A model generated the notes under the pieces. That model made no database searches. It saw only the letters and a program-made list of their open reading frames with translations, and was not told the origin of the DNA. Below are positions 51,195-62,472 of a DNA stretch of 64,000 nucleotides, piece by piece; the stretch's first letter is position 1; the number at the start of each line of letters is the position of its first letter. The position numbers were made by a program, and so were the translations under genes. The DNA comes from Otis tarda (lineage: Eukaryota > Chordata > Aves > Otidiformes > Otididae): the NCBI GenBank assembly GCA_026413225.1, contig CM048552.1:1012001-1076000 (forward strand), written 5' to 3'.

Positions 51195-51815
51195 AGGGAT
51201 GCTGAGCATCCCAGGGGGAGGATGAGGATGTTGTGCATCCAGAGGAAGGACAAGGATGCTGAGCATCCCGGGGCAGGATGAGGATGCTGAGCATCCCAGG
51301 GGGAGGATGAGGATGCTGAGCATCCCGGGGCAGGATGAGGATGCTGAGCATCCCGGGGGGAGGATGAGGATGCTGAGCATCCCGGGGGCAGGATGAGGAT
51401 GCTGAGCATTCCAGGGGCAGGATGAGGATGCTGAGCATCCCGGGGCACGATGAGGATGCTGAGCATCCCAGAGGAAGGACAAGGATGCTGAGCATCCCGG
51501 GACAGGATGAGGATGCTGAGCATCCTAGGGGGAGGATGAGGATGCTGAGCATCCCGGGGCACGATGAGGATGCTGAGCATCCCAGGGGGAGGATGAGGAT
51601 GCTGAGCATCCCAGGGGCAGGATGAGGTTTCTGAGCATCCCAGGGGGAGGATGAGGATGCTGAGCATCCCGGGGGCAGGATGAGGTTTCTGAGCATCCCA
51701 GGGGGAGGATGAGGATGCTGAGCATCCCAGGGGCAGGATGAGGTTTCTGAGCATCTCAGGGGGAGGATGAGGATGCTGAGCATCCCGGGGGGAGGATGGG
51801 GATGCTGAGCATCCT
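51195..51815. repeat. 28-30-bp minisatellite with a palindromic core
   Basis: About 21 units of GGATGAGGATGCTGAGCATC followed by CCAGGGGGA, CCCGGGGCA or similar. Each unit contains GGATGCTGAGCATCC, a 7 bp inverted repeat around one base, so every unit can fold by itself. Units near 51610-51760 alternate with a GAGGTTTCTGAGCATCC variant. Confidence 0.95.
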
Positions 51816-52315
51816 CGGGGTAGGAGGGGGGTGCTGGGCTGCCTGGGTTTCCAGCAGCTGGCACAGGGTGGTCCGGGGACCCCCAGGGACCCCCCCCCAG
51901 TGGCCCGGGGACCTCTCTGGCTGCTCAGCTCCCGACCGTACGAGCCATCGCGGCGCCAGCCTGCACACAGGGTGACCGGTGGGCACCGCAGCGTCCCCCC
52001 TCCCCCGCTCCTGACCTTCCCGGCCGCCGGGAGAGCTCTCTCCCCGGGACCCCCCTTCCCACCTCCACTCCGGGCCCCGCCGCGGGCTGGGCGCAGGATG
52101 AGCTTGGCGTGAGCATGGCACGGGCGTGGCAGGAGCCCGGCGCAGCTCCCTCTGCGCCCAGGGAACGCCCTGCCCCTCACCGGCAAGTACCGGGGGCACC
52201 TAGGGCGGGCTGGGCCCAGGGAGCTGCTCACGTGGAGGGAGAACGAGGGGAAGGGGACGGGGATGGGGATGGGGAAAGAGAAGGGGAAGGTCTCTCCCCG
52301 AAGCCATTGTCACTC

Positions 52316-52678
52316 CGTCTGTCTCCATCTCCATCTCCATTTCTGTCTCCATCTCCATCTCCATTTCTATCTCCATCTCCATCCCCATCTCCATCTTCAT
52401 CCCCATCCCCATCTCCATCGCCATCTCCATCTCCATCCCCACCCCATCCCCATCTCCATCTCCATCTCCATACCCATCTCCATCCCCATCCCCATCCCCA
52501 TCTCCATCTTCATCCCCATCTCCATCGCCATCTCCATCTCCATCTCCATACCCATCTCCATCCCCATCCCCATCTTCATCCCCATCCCCATCCCCATCCC
52601 CATCTCCATTTCCATCTCCATCTCTGTCTCCATCTCCGTCTCCATCTCCATCGCCATCTCCGTCTCCATCTCCTCCTT
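52316..52678. repeat. (CCATCT)n hexamer array, copy 1
   Basis: Hexamers CCATCT, CCATCC and CCATTT in tandem. On plus this is the reverse complement of the word set of the 49.5-50.75 kb array, so the two lie in opposite orientation. Frames rich in His, Leu and Pro or in Met and Glu across it are not genes. Confidence 0.95.
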
Positions 52679-53126
52679 CTGACGCAGCTTTCAGCTCTGG
52701 CTGATAACGACATCCACGTCGACAGAGGCCAACTGGATTTCTCTAAGGTGTTTGACACGGCACGGCGCGGCGGTTTGATTAAAGCCCCCGTTACGTGAAA
52801 TTAGGCGAGCGCACGTTAGGCAGATGAGAAGCTGGCTCTGCACCAACGGAGCCAGCCCGCAGCCGGGTCCGGCGCAAAGCCCTGGGATGCCCCGGGATGC
52901 CTGGGCTGTGGGGGACGTGGAGCCACCGGGCGTTTCCAGGAGGAGACGAGGGTGGACTGGAAAGCTTTCCTGGGAGAAGCGGCCCCGCTGTGCCAGCGGC
53001 CGGCCGGCACCACCGCGCCCGGGCTGTGCCTCTCGGCCGCGCCGCCCCCGCCCCAGTGACTCGCCAAACGCCCGGCTCCATGTCGCGTTAAAATGTCACG
53101 AAATATTGACAGGCTCTGCACTGAAA

Positions 53127-53261
53127 TACAGCCCGGGTGCTCCGCCGGCACGGGAAGGACACGGTGACGGCACCCTGCCGACCTGGGGCACGGAGCTTTG
53201 GGGTTGGGATGGACAGGCAGCAGCGACGGGGCCAGGTCCCTCCCTGGGGACCTGAATTTCT
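53127..53261. repeat. Direct repeat of about 135 bp, left copy
   Basis: This segment begins CAGCCCGGGTGCTC and ends with GGTCCCTCCCTGGGGACCTG then AATTT. It is repeated, diverged in its first half and almost identical in its last 75 bp, at about 53737-53873, on the other side of the CCATCT array. Confidence 0.85.
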
Positions 53262-53740
53262 ATCTCCATCTATCTCCATCTCCATCTTCATTTCCATCCC
53301 CATCTATCTCCATCTCCATCTCCATCTCCATCTCCATCTCCATCTCCATCTCCATCTCCATCTCCATCTCCATCTCCATCTCCATCTCCATCCCCATCTC
53401 CATCTCCATCACCATCTCCATCTTCATCGCCATCTCCATCTTCATCGCCATCTCCATCTCCATCTTCATTTCCATCTCCATCTTCATCGCCATCTCCATC
53501 TTCATCTTCATCCTCATTTCCATCCCCATCTATCTCCATCTCCATCTCCATCCCCATCTCCATCTTCATTGCCATCTCCATCTTCATTTCCATCTCCATC
53601 TTCATCTTCATCTTCATCTCCATCCCCATCTATCTCCATCTCCATCACCATCTCCATCTTCATCCTCATTTCCATCCCCATCTATCTCCATCTCCATCTC
53701 CGTCTCTGTCTATCTCCATTCCCATCTCCATCTCCATCCA
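53259..53740. repeat. (CCATCT)n hexamer array, copy 2
   Basis: The same hexamer family as the array at 52316-52678, including a pure CCATCT run at about 53299-53390 and CTATCTCCATCT interruptions. It is flanked by two copies of a duplicated segment of about 135 bp. Confidence 0.95.
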
Positions 53741-53873
53741 GCCCGGGCGCTCTGCCACCACGCAAAGGACGCGGTGACAGCACCGGGACGTCCCGGCGCG
53801 TGGAGCTTTGGGGTTGGGATGGACGGGCAGGGAGCGACGGGGCCAGGTCCCTCCCTGGGGACCCGAATTTCCA
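53737..53873. repeat. Direct repeat of about 135 bp, right copy
   Basis: Right copy of the segment at 53127-53261, in the same orientation. The shared end includes GCTTTGGGGTTGGGATGGAC and GACGGGGCCAGGTCCCTCCC. The pair suggests the whole block (segment plus hexamer array) was tandemly duplicated. Confidence 0.85.
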
Positions 53874-55930
53874 CCCAGGCTGGGCGCTGGCGAGAACAGA
53901 CCCCGTACGGAGACCCCGCGGGGACGGCTGGGACCTCAGGGCGGGACCGACGCCGGGAGCTGCGGCAGGCCTGCTACGCGCTCCAAGCCGCTCTGCGTCC
54001 CGCTGGGCAGCTGACCCTGCTCCTCAGCGAACACCGGCGACGCTGGAAAAAAACCCAAAAATTCCTTTATTTTCTCCTCCACGGGAAAGTTAAAAGCGCA
54101 GATGAGTCAGCCCACCGAGAAAACCTGGGTTTAAGCATTTCCACCTACATTTTAACTTCTCTTTCCATCAAAACGACAATTATTAAAATTTTCCGGCTAA
54201 AAGAGGCAACCTCGGGGCGGGACGACGCCTTCGCCTTCCCCGGAGAACGGGGCGCGGCCGGGAGCGGGCGCCGCAGGCGGTGGGTAACGGAGCGGCTCGG
54301 CCGGGTGTGGGGCAGAGGAAGGCGCCCCCCGCCCTCGGCACGCGAGGGCTCGCCCCGGCGCTCGGGGAGCGCGCTGCAAAACGTTACAAAGGAAAAAAAG
54401 GGAGAAAACAAAAAAAATGATGAAAAATGAAAATGATGAAAAGCGGCGGGAGGCCGCGGCAGGCGGGGAGGGGGCGGGGAGGACGATCCGGCCCGGCACG
54501 GGGTGGGGGACGTCGGCGAGGTGCCGGAACGAAACGTTGGGAACCTGGGGGACAACCCCGATCCCCGGCGGGACGGCCTCTCCCGCAGAGCCCCGACGCG
54601 TTCGGCGCGCCTGCGTCCCCAGGCTGGGGTCAGGCCGCTGGTGGGGGGACGCCGGGACCCCAGACCCCGCGGCCTTTGCCCCCCACGGCCGTACTGGGAC
54701 ATGGCACTGGTGGGCCTCGGGGTACCGGGGGCCCAGCGCCCGCTCCCCGCATCCGGCTGGGAGACGCTTCCACAAAACCCCGGGGCATCCCGGCCAGGCA
54801 GCGCGGGCGGGCTCACTCCCCACGCTCGGGGGGCTTCGGCGTCCGGCGCAACGGGTCACGGCGGCCCCACGGGCAAAGCCGGTGCCGCTCCGTTCCCGTT
54901 TGTCGGAACGCGGGGAGACGGAATTGCCTGGATCCCCATCCCGCGAGCGAGAGGAGAACGATCTGCCACCACCCGCGAACGACGCGACGCCGGGCCGGGC
55001 CGAAGGCTCGCGAGCCGGCAGAGGCGAGCGCCGAGCCACGCCGCGGGGCTGCCATCGAACGCCGCGACGGGCGCGAGGGACGGAGAAGGGCCGCGGACGG
55101 CGTCTCCGGCCCCGGTGAGCGCGGGGGGCACCCCCAAACCGCGTCCCAAGCGGGGCAGAGCGCTCGTCCGCGTGCGAAGGGTCAGGCGGACGGCGGCCCG
55201 CCGCGGTGCCGCGCCCGCAGCCGCGTGGCGCGCCGGGGCAGAGCGGGGGACCCCAGGCCCCAGCCCCGCGCTCGCTCCCCCGCGCCCCTCGGCTGCGCAC
55301 GGGGCGGTTTTGGGGTCACAGAACGGCGGGGGGGCCGGGCCGGCGTCACCGGGAGGCCATCCCGGGACAGGACGACAACGGGCGACTTCGAGCGGCCGAG
55401 GCCACGGGGGCCGGCCATCGCGCCACGGGACGGGCGCGAGCCGCGACGCTGCTGGGGGGCCCGTGGGGACCCTCGGGTGGGAGGAACCCACCCCGAAACC
55501 GGCCGCAAGCCCCCCCCAGCGCAGCTGAGCCTGGGTGCAGGTGGGGTCCCCGTTCTGCTCTCTTCCCCCCAAAACCGCTGCGGGAGGAGCTGCCAGGTCC
55601 TGGGGGGTGCACTGGGGGGGAACCCTGCAACCCCCCCCCCCAACGCGGCTGCGGGAGCCGGGGGGGGACATCTCGAGGGGGCAGAGCTGCTGGTCCCCCC
55701 GTGGACCCCTGGTCTCCCCGTGGGGCTGGGGGGGGTCCCCTTCCCCTGACCCCCCGTGGGGCTGGGGGGGACACCCCTCTCTGCCGGTCCCTCTGTGGGG
55801 CTGTGCTGGGGGGGTGCCCTCCCCCTGACCCACCCGTGGAGCTGTACTGGGAGTCCCCCCCCCCCGTGGGGCTGCGCTGGGGGATTCCCCAGCCCCCCCC
55901 CGCCATAACGCTGCCCCACAGGACCCCTCC
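53874..55930. other. PAX4-SND1 intergenic DNA, no gene recognised
   Basis: Mostly CpG-rich. A short AT-rich part lies at about 54045-54205 and an A-rich part at 54385-54440. Overlapping Arg/Gly/Pro-rich frames on both strands match no family I know. Confidence 0.55.
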
Positions 55931-55934
55931 TCCC

Positions 55935-56275
55935 CCCACCCGTGACGCTGTCCCCCGGGACCCCCTCACCCCGTCCCGCCCCCTCCCGCTCCCCCCCCCA
56001 CCCGTGACGCTGGCCCCGGGACCCCCTCACCCCGTCCCGTTCCCCCCCACCCGTGACGCTGCCCCCGGGACCCCCTCACCCCGTCCCGCCCCCCCCCCAC
56101 CCGTGACGCTGCCCCCGGGACCCCCTCACCCCGTCCCGACCCCCCCCACCCGTGACGCTGCCCCCGGGACCCCCTCACCCCGTCCCGACCCCCCCCACCC
56201 GTGACGCTGCCCCCGGGACCCCCTCACCCCGTCCCGACCCCCCCGTTCCCCCCCCACCCGTGACACAGCCCCCCG
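55935..56275. repeat. 49-bp C-rich tandem repeat with CGTGACG in each unit
   Basis: Seven units, with CGTGACG (or CGTGACA in the last) at 55941, 56003, 56052, 56102, 56151, 56200 and 56259. The unit contains CACCCGTGACGCTGCCCCCG followed by GGACCCCCTCACCCCGTCCC and a variable C run. It ends just before the SND1 CpG promoter. Confidence 0.93.
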
Positions 56276-56329
56276 GGACCCCCGTCCGCCCCCTCCCCCG
56301 GTGCCCCCCCCCCCCACCCCGGGGTGGGC

Positions 56330-56767
56330 GGGGCCGAATCCCGTCGGTGCGCGCGGTGACATCACAGGGGGCGGGGCCCCCTCCCGGCCCCGCCCCCGGC
56401 GCGGCGGGAGGCCACGTGGGAGCCGCGGGTGCCCCTTTGCCGACGTGTCCCTGGCGCCGCGTGCCCCGGAAGTCCCGCCTTTCCCCCGCCGCGGGGGCGG
56501 GGCGGCCCGTGACGTCACCTCCCCCGCGGCAGCCTCTCCGGCCGGGGGGCTGCGGCGCCGCGCGCCGCCATTGGCCGAGGCGCGGCGGGGCGGGGCGGAG
56601 CGGGGGGCGGGGCCGGCCTCCCGTTGGCCGTTGGCCTGGCGGAGGGGGCGGGGCGGAGGGGAGGCCCCGCCTCCTCCGGCGCCCCGCCCCGCGGCTCCCT
56701 TCCGCGCTCGCCCCGGGCCCCGTCCGCTCCGTCCGCGCTCGCCCCGTCCGCCGCCGCCGGCCCCGCC
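56330..56767 (+). promoter_or_regulatory. SND1: SND1 CpG-island promoter with consensus CRE
   Basis: GC-box-rich sequence directly before the SND1 ATG. It holds several GGGGCGGGG boxes, a consensus cAMP-response element TGACGTCA at 56510-56517, a TGACATCA variant near 56358, and ATTGGC (inverted CCAAT) near 56570. No TATA box was seen. This fits a housekeeping promoter. Confidence 0.75.
56510..56517. promoter_or_regulatory. Consensus CRE TGACGTCA
   Basis: Full palindromic CREB/ATF site, about 250 bp upstream of the SND1 start codon. Confidence 0.7.
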
Positions 56768-59700
56768 ATGGCCTCCGCGGCCGCCCCCGGGCAGGGCGGC
56801 TCCGCGCCGCCCCTCGCCGTCCAGCGCGGCATCGTCAAGATGGTAAGGGCCGTGCCCGCCCGCCGCCGCGCCCCCGGGGCCTCGCTGCGCTCCGCCCGCC
56901 GCCTGCACCCGCCGGGGCCCGGCCTGTGCCGGGGACTCCCCCTGCCCCCGCCGCTGCCCGGGCCCCCCCGTGCGGGCCCCTCCGGTCCCGGGACCCCGCT
57001 CTGCCGCCCGGAGCCCCCTCCGGTGCTGGGACCCCTGTGTGGGCCCCTCCGGTCCCGGGGACCCCCGCCCCACACCCGCAGCTCCCACCGGTGCTCGGGA
57101 TCCCCCCTACTCGCAGCAGTGCCCGGGACCCCCCGCAGACCCCTCCGGTACCGGGGACCCCCTGCCCCACGCAGCCCCATCCGGTAGTGGACACGACTTC
57201 CCCCCCTCCGGTGTCCGGGACCCCCATCCGACCCTGGCAGCCCCCTCCGGTGTCCGGGACCCCCCTCTTTTGCAGCCCCAGCAGCCCGGACCCCCTTTCT
57301 GCGCCCCGGGAATCTGCCCCCTTCCCCCCAGGGCGGGGGGTGCTGTGCCCGGGGACCCCCACCCCGTGCTGGGGCCAGGGGCAAGGCTGGTGCGGGGTGG
57401 GGGTCCGTACGACCCCCGCCACCCCCAGGTCCCCCCGCGTGCACCGGTGACCGCTCTCCTGGGGGGGGGGCGGTGGTCCCGCTGTGCTGCCGGCTCCGAA
57501 ACCCCAAAAAAGCTGGAGACTCCCCAACGCCGTGAGCGGGGATGTCCCGTGGGGACACAGCCGGGGGGGATGTCCCACCTGCTCCCCCCCCCCCGCCATG
57601 TTCCCGTGGGGGGACGGGGTCCCCGAACCCCTCCCCGTCGTGTCCCCCGGTGTGCCTGGAGGGCGCAGGCTGGGATCCGGCGGCTCCCGCTGGGATCGGG
57701 CCCTGGGATGGCGTCCGGGTCCCCGCGTTCCCTCCTGGCACCGGTCGCCTCAGCACGGAGCCCGCTGGAGGTTTTGGGGACAGAACCGGAGGTTTGGGGA
57801 CCTTGGAGGTTGGGGTTCCCCGCTTTAGCTCACCGGCGGCGCGGGGAACCGTTCCGGCCTCTCCGCGCTGTCTCGTGCCCGCCAAGCAAATTTTGGGATT
57901 CTCAGGGCAAACCTTGCCTGGGCGCTGGCGCCGGCTCCGGCGGAGGGGCCGCGGATCCGGAGCGTGATTTTGGGCAGGGCGGTTGGCGTCTGCCGGCGGA
58001 GGGGCAGCCGGCTCCCGGGGGGCCGCGCGCCGCCCCGGGCCTGGGGGGTGATCCCCTTCCCTTTCCGGGCCAACCGTCCCAAAATCCGGGCACGCCGGAG
58101 AGGTGGGGGGTCCCCGACTTCCCGCCGGCCCCGCTCTGCTTGGCGGTGCTGCCGGAGCGGCGCCGGCCGCGCGCCCGCTGCGGTTCCTGCTGCAACTTTT
58201 GGAACTTGCAAGGTTTTTGGGGGATTTTTTTTTGCACCTTCCTGACGCACGATATCCCCCGAAATCACAGCGGGGGCTGCAAAAGTTTGGGAATGGGGAG
58301 GGGGCTCGTCCTGGCAAGGAGGGAGAGCGGGAGCGGGGATGGGGCGGGGGTGGGAAGAGGCACCGGGAGCCGGGATGGGGCGGCAACAGGCTCCTTCCTT
58401 TTGGGGGGCTTGAGGAGTCCCGGGTGGGTACGGCTGGGCTCGGGGCTCCGGCTCCGCTCCGGGACGTCGGTGACGGGGCTGGAAGGAGCGCGGCGCAGCG
58501 TGGCGCGGCCATGACCGACGACACGGGGACCCGCGGCTCGGAGCAGAGCTGGGGCTCCGCGCGGGCGAGTCCGGAGGTGGAGGGAGAGCCGGGCCACCGG
58601 CCGGCGCCGTGGGACCCTGCCGTCGCGTTGTCACCCTCCGTCCCGTTCCTGCCGCCTCTGCGCCCCGCGTTTGCGGCTGTGCCACGGGAGCCGGGGAGCA
58701 CGGAGCGGCTCTGCTAACGAACCCGTCCCCTTCCCGGGATCCGGGGTTTGCGCTGGTGGTTGGATAAAACGGTTACGGCGTCGGGCTTCTTTCCGCGCGC
58801 CCGTCAATTAAAGCTGAGCGTTAATTACAGCGATGAAGCCTCTGGGTCCGTAAGCAGCGAGCGCTGAGGTTTGCCGGGGGATCGCCGTGCGCGCGGCTCG
58901 GGCTGGATGCGAAGCTCGATTCTCCGGAGCTCCCGCGGCGTGCCGGTCTCCGCCGTGGCCCGGGCGCGCGAGGCGGCAAGCGTGGTGCCGCCAGACCCTC
59001 GGAGTCGGCGCGGTGGGGCGCGTTTTGGCGAGGTTTGGCGCGAGCCGGCGTCCCGCGGTACGAGTCCTCTGGCTTCGGGACGCGCTGTGAGCACCCGTGG
59101 GGATTTTGGGTGGGAAACGGGCCAGGGCGCGTGCCGAAATCCAACCCGGAGGCTTTCCTGCGAGCGCTTCGGCGGCGTCGGCCCGCGTTGCCGGGAGCCG
59201 GTGCCGGTTGAAACGGGACCAGGGTGATTCCGGGAGCCCGGCTCGGCGGCCGGAGGGGGCCCCGCTGGCGCCGTGGGGTCTCGCACGGGGACGGAGCCAT
59301 TGAGAAACGCTGGGGTGCGTGCGCGGTGGGGCGACGCCGGTGACGGTGATCGAGTCGGGTGCGAGGAGGAGGGCTCCGGTTTGGGTCTCCGTCACTTTTG
59401 GGGACTTTTCCCGGCGGATTTTCTCCGTACGGGTTTATTTGACGGCAGCGCAGTTGCTGGACGAGGTCACTGCCCCTGGGCGCGGGGTGCGGGCAGCCCA
59501 ACGCCTGTGACCCCTCGCTCCCGGCGGATCGGATCCCTGGAAAAAAGGGACCCCCCCGTAACCCCCCTGTCTCCCCGCAGGTGCTGTCGGGCTGCGCCAT
59601 CATCGTCCGCGGGCAGCCCCGAGGCGGGCCGCCCCCCGAGCGCCAGATCAACCTCAGCAACATCCGCGCCGGCAACCTCGCCCGCCGCGCCGCCGCCGGC

Positions 59701-62472
59701 CAGCCGGATGCCAAGGACACCCTGGACGAGGTGGGTGCCTCCTGCGAGCCGCGCCGTGCGGACCCCCTGCCCCCGGCGTCCCGGGATGAGCCGAACGGGG
59801 GCGGTCTCAGGGCTGCTGGCCCTGCAGAGCACAGCGCCTTCGGCTCAAGCATCTTTTAAGAGCTCCTTTCCCTGCTCCGGCCGCCCGGTGTGGATTTTGG
59901 GGCGGGCTTCTCCTTTCTCGCCCTGCCACGGTGGGATGCGTGCCCAGGACGGGGCCTGCGGGGCCAGGGGAAGCTGGTGATGTCCCCTCTACGGGCTCGG
60001 GGGCGATGGGGGGGTTGCTTCGGCAGAGGGGGTGCCGGCAGGGGCACAGCGGTTTTGGGTAGGAGGGAGCCCGGCCACCCCTCCTCCCAGCGCCGGGGGT
60101 GGTGCGGAGCGCTGGCGGCTAATTGCTCTCCCTGGGGAGTTTGTCTTCTAAACGCTGCTTCAGCCTTTAAATGTCATTCTTTGAAAAAATTACGCCTGTC
60201 AGGTTTGCTAATTGTTTGCGAGCACGTCATGTTCTCTCCTCCGGACCGCGTTCCACACCCACCCGCTGCGGTGCGGCGGGGCTGAGCTCGCCGGGGGTGC
60301 CACAGCCCGGCTTCTCCCGGCCGGTCCCGCTCCGCTCCTTTGCCGCGGGCACCCGCGCAGCCTTGGGCGGGAGCCGGAGGAGCCGCCGCCGCGTCCCTGG
60401 GAGCCGGGGCTGGGCCGGCCCCGCGCGTTGCCGCAGCTCCAGCCCTGCTCCGGCAGCTTTCCGGGGCTCGGCCGGGTGGGTCCGGCTGCTCCGGCAGCAC
60501 GGCTGGAAAACCAACCCTGGCCCCTTTGCTGGGGACGGAGCGGCAGGGTGGGTTCCTCCGCAAGCTCGTGGGCCACAAGCGGCGTCCGGTGCGGTCCTGG
60601 GCCAACGCACCGCACCGCACGCGGAGAAGAGCGCGAATCCCGCGGCGGGGGAGGCTGTGGGATCTCCCGGCTGCCTTTCGCCCACGGGCTTCTTTCCTTC
60701 CAGCCCTGGGGCTTCCCGGCTCGCGAGTTCCTGCGGAAGAAGCTGATCGGGAAGGAGGTCTGCTTCACCGTGGAGTACAAGACCCCGCAGGGCCGGGAGT
60801 ACGGGATGGTGTACCTGGGCAAAGGTGAGCGCCGAGGGCTCCGCCGCGCACCTGAAGGGTCGGCGGGGAGCGTGCCGAGAGGTTTGCGGCGGGAGCGCGC
60901 GCTGCTGGCCCGAGAGGGCGGGCTGGGATGCGGCATCGGCGGCAGGAGGATGCCTGCCCGGTTTTTGGAGGGGAGCGATGCCCCACGGCTGTCCCGGCTG
61001 CCTCGGGGGGCTGCACTTTCCGGAGCCGCAGCCGCTGGTCGATGCGCCGCGGCACCGGGACGCAAGCCGTGACGTTAGGGGATCCCCTCTCACGGTGAGC
61101 GTGGTGCCCGGCGGCGCTCTGCCGGGTGCCGTGTCCCCTCTGCTGGCAGCCCTCTCCGGTTTTGGGTTCCAGCCGTGCAGGTGGGTGAATTTTTGGGCGC
61201 TCGCTCCCCGCGGTTAGCCCTCAGCTGGCGCCCGGTCTGGTGAGAGGAACGACGAGAGAAAGCAGCTCCGAGGTGACCGCGTCCCGCTGCCGGCTTCTGG
61301 GCCGTGCCGCTCTGCTGGGCCGGGCTCCCGGTTGGGCATCCCATGCCCTCGGGTTTCGAGGAGGAGGGTGAGACCCTCTCGACGCGGGACGGCCCCACGG
61401 CTGGGACGTCTGGGATACGTGCAGGTCCGGCTCGGCCGCGGCTCCTGGCAGCCTCCTCTCCCAAAGCCGTGCGTTTTGGGGAAGGAGGGGAGGACCAAGC
61501 GTGTGCAAGGGGCTGTGAAGGAGCTGGGGGGCTGCTGAGTTTTGGGCGTGCGTCTCCCACGTCGCTCCAGTGTGGGAACGCGAGACCCCCACGGTCCCCA
61601 GGCCGCAAAAAAGGGGAGCGGGGCCCTACGTCCTCCTGGGATGAGCCGGGACCTCAAGACCACCAATAACTGGATATCCAAGTGATCTCTGTGCTCATTC
61701 CCAAGCTTCCAGTTCGCTCGTGGGCCGGGGTACTGGGAAACCCTTTGGGATGGGGATCTCCTCCTGCGGAGCGGGGAAAACCATTGTTTTGGAGAGCTGC
61801 TCCCCACCCTGCGGGCCGTCCGTCAGCAGGGTCCCGGCAGGTCCCGGCGACAGATAAACCTCTGAAGGGGTTTTGGGTGACGCCGCCGTCAGTAGCGTTC
61901 CCTTGCCGCCACCTGCGGCCCCGGCCGTCCCGCCGGGGGCTCTCGCGCCCTGCCTCCCGCGTAGGTGTCGTTCGCCGTTGTTAAACCCCAGCCTGTCACG
62001 CCGCGGAGGTGAGAAATGAAGCGTAAAACGTTTCCTGATGAAGTCTGTCAAGGTTTTAAATGCTCCTTAATATGGAAACGCTGCAACAGCTTCCCCAGCA
62101 GCGACGCTGCGGCGCTGAGCTTTTGGGGGGGTGCCGGGGACGTCCCCTTCCCGCTTGCTTAGCCCCGGTCCGGGGAAATGCCGTGACGGTGGCTCCGCTC
62201 GATGCGTCGCGGCGGCCGCGGGACACTGGGACGCTGTGCTGGCGACGGGAGCCGCTCGCTCCCGGGTGGCTCCAGTGCTTTTTAGCCGGAATCGTTTTGG
62301 GAGCGCTTTCCGGGACACGGGGGTCTGCGTGCCCCCAGGCTGCCCCGCGCGCGGTCGTTTGTCTGGCTGACGACTCCTCTCCTCTCTCCGCAGACACGAG
62401 CGGCGAGAACATTGCCGAGTCCTTGGTGGCCGAAGGGCTGGCATCCCGCCGGGAAGGGATCCGAGCCAACAA
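56768..62472 (+). CDS. SND1: Staphylococcal nuclease and Tudor domain-containing 1, first four coding exons (3' partial)
   Basis: SND1 (Tudor-SN, p100) is a transcription co-activator and a RISC-associated, RNA-binding nuclease made of four SN-like domains plus a Tudor-SN module. Exons, all GT-AG: 56768-56842, 59581-59730, 60704-60824, 62394-62472, giving residues 1 to about 141. The start [15 protein letters not shown] has a Kozak-like CCGCCATGG. Then come [81 protein letters not shown] and [19 protein letters not shown], which cover most of SN-like domain 1 and are nearly identical to human. The alanine/glycine-rich first 20 residues are the only divergent part. The next expected exon (human PEQNRLSECEEQAK) was not found before 64000, so the gene runs off the window. 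Confidence 0.97.

Noticed and set aside
52109-54430. His/Leu/Pro-rich and Met/Glu-rich frames over the CCATCT arrays
   Set aside because: Direct translations of hexamer repeats.
54197-56204. Long Arg/Pro/Gly-rich frames on both strands before SND1
   Set aside because: CpG-rich DNA is poor in stop codons; the frames overlap each other and the 49 bp repeat, and no domain is recognisable.
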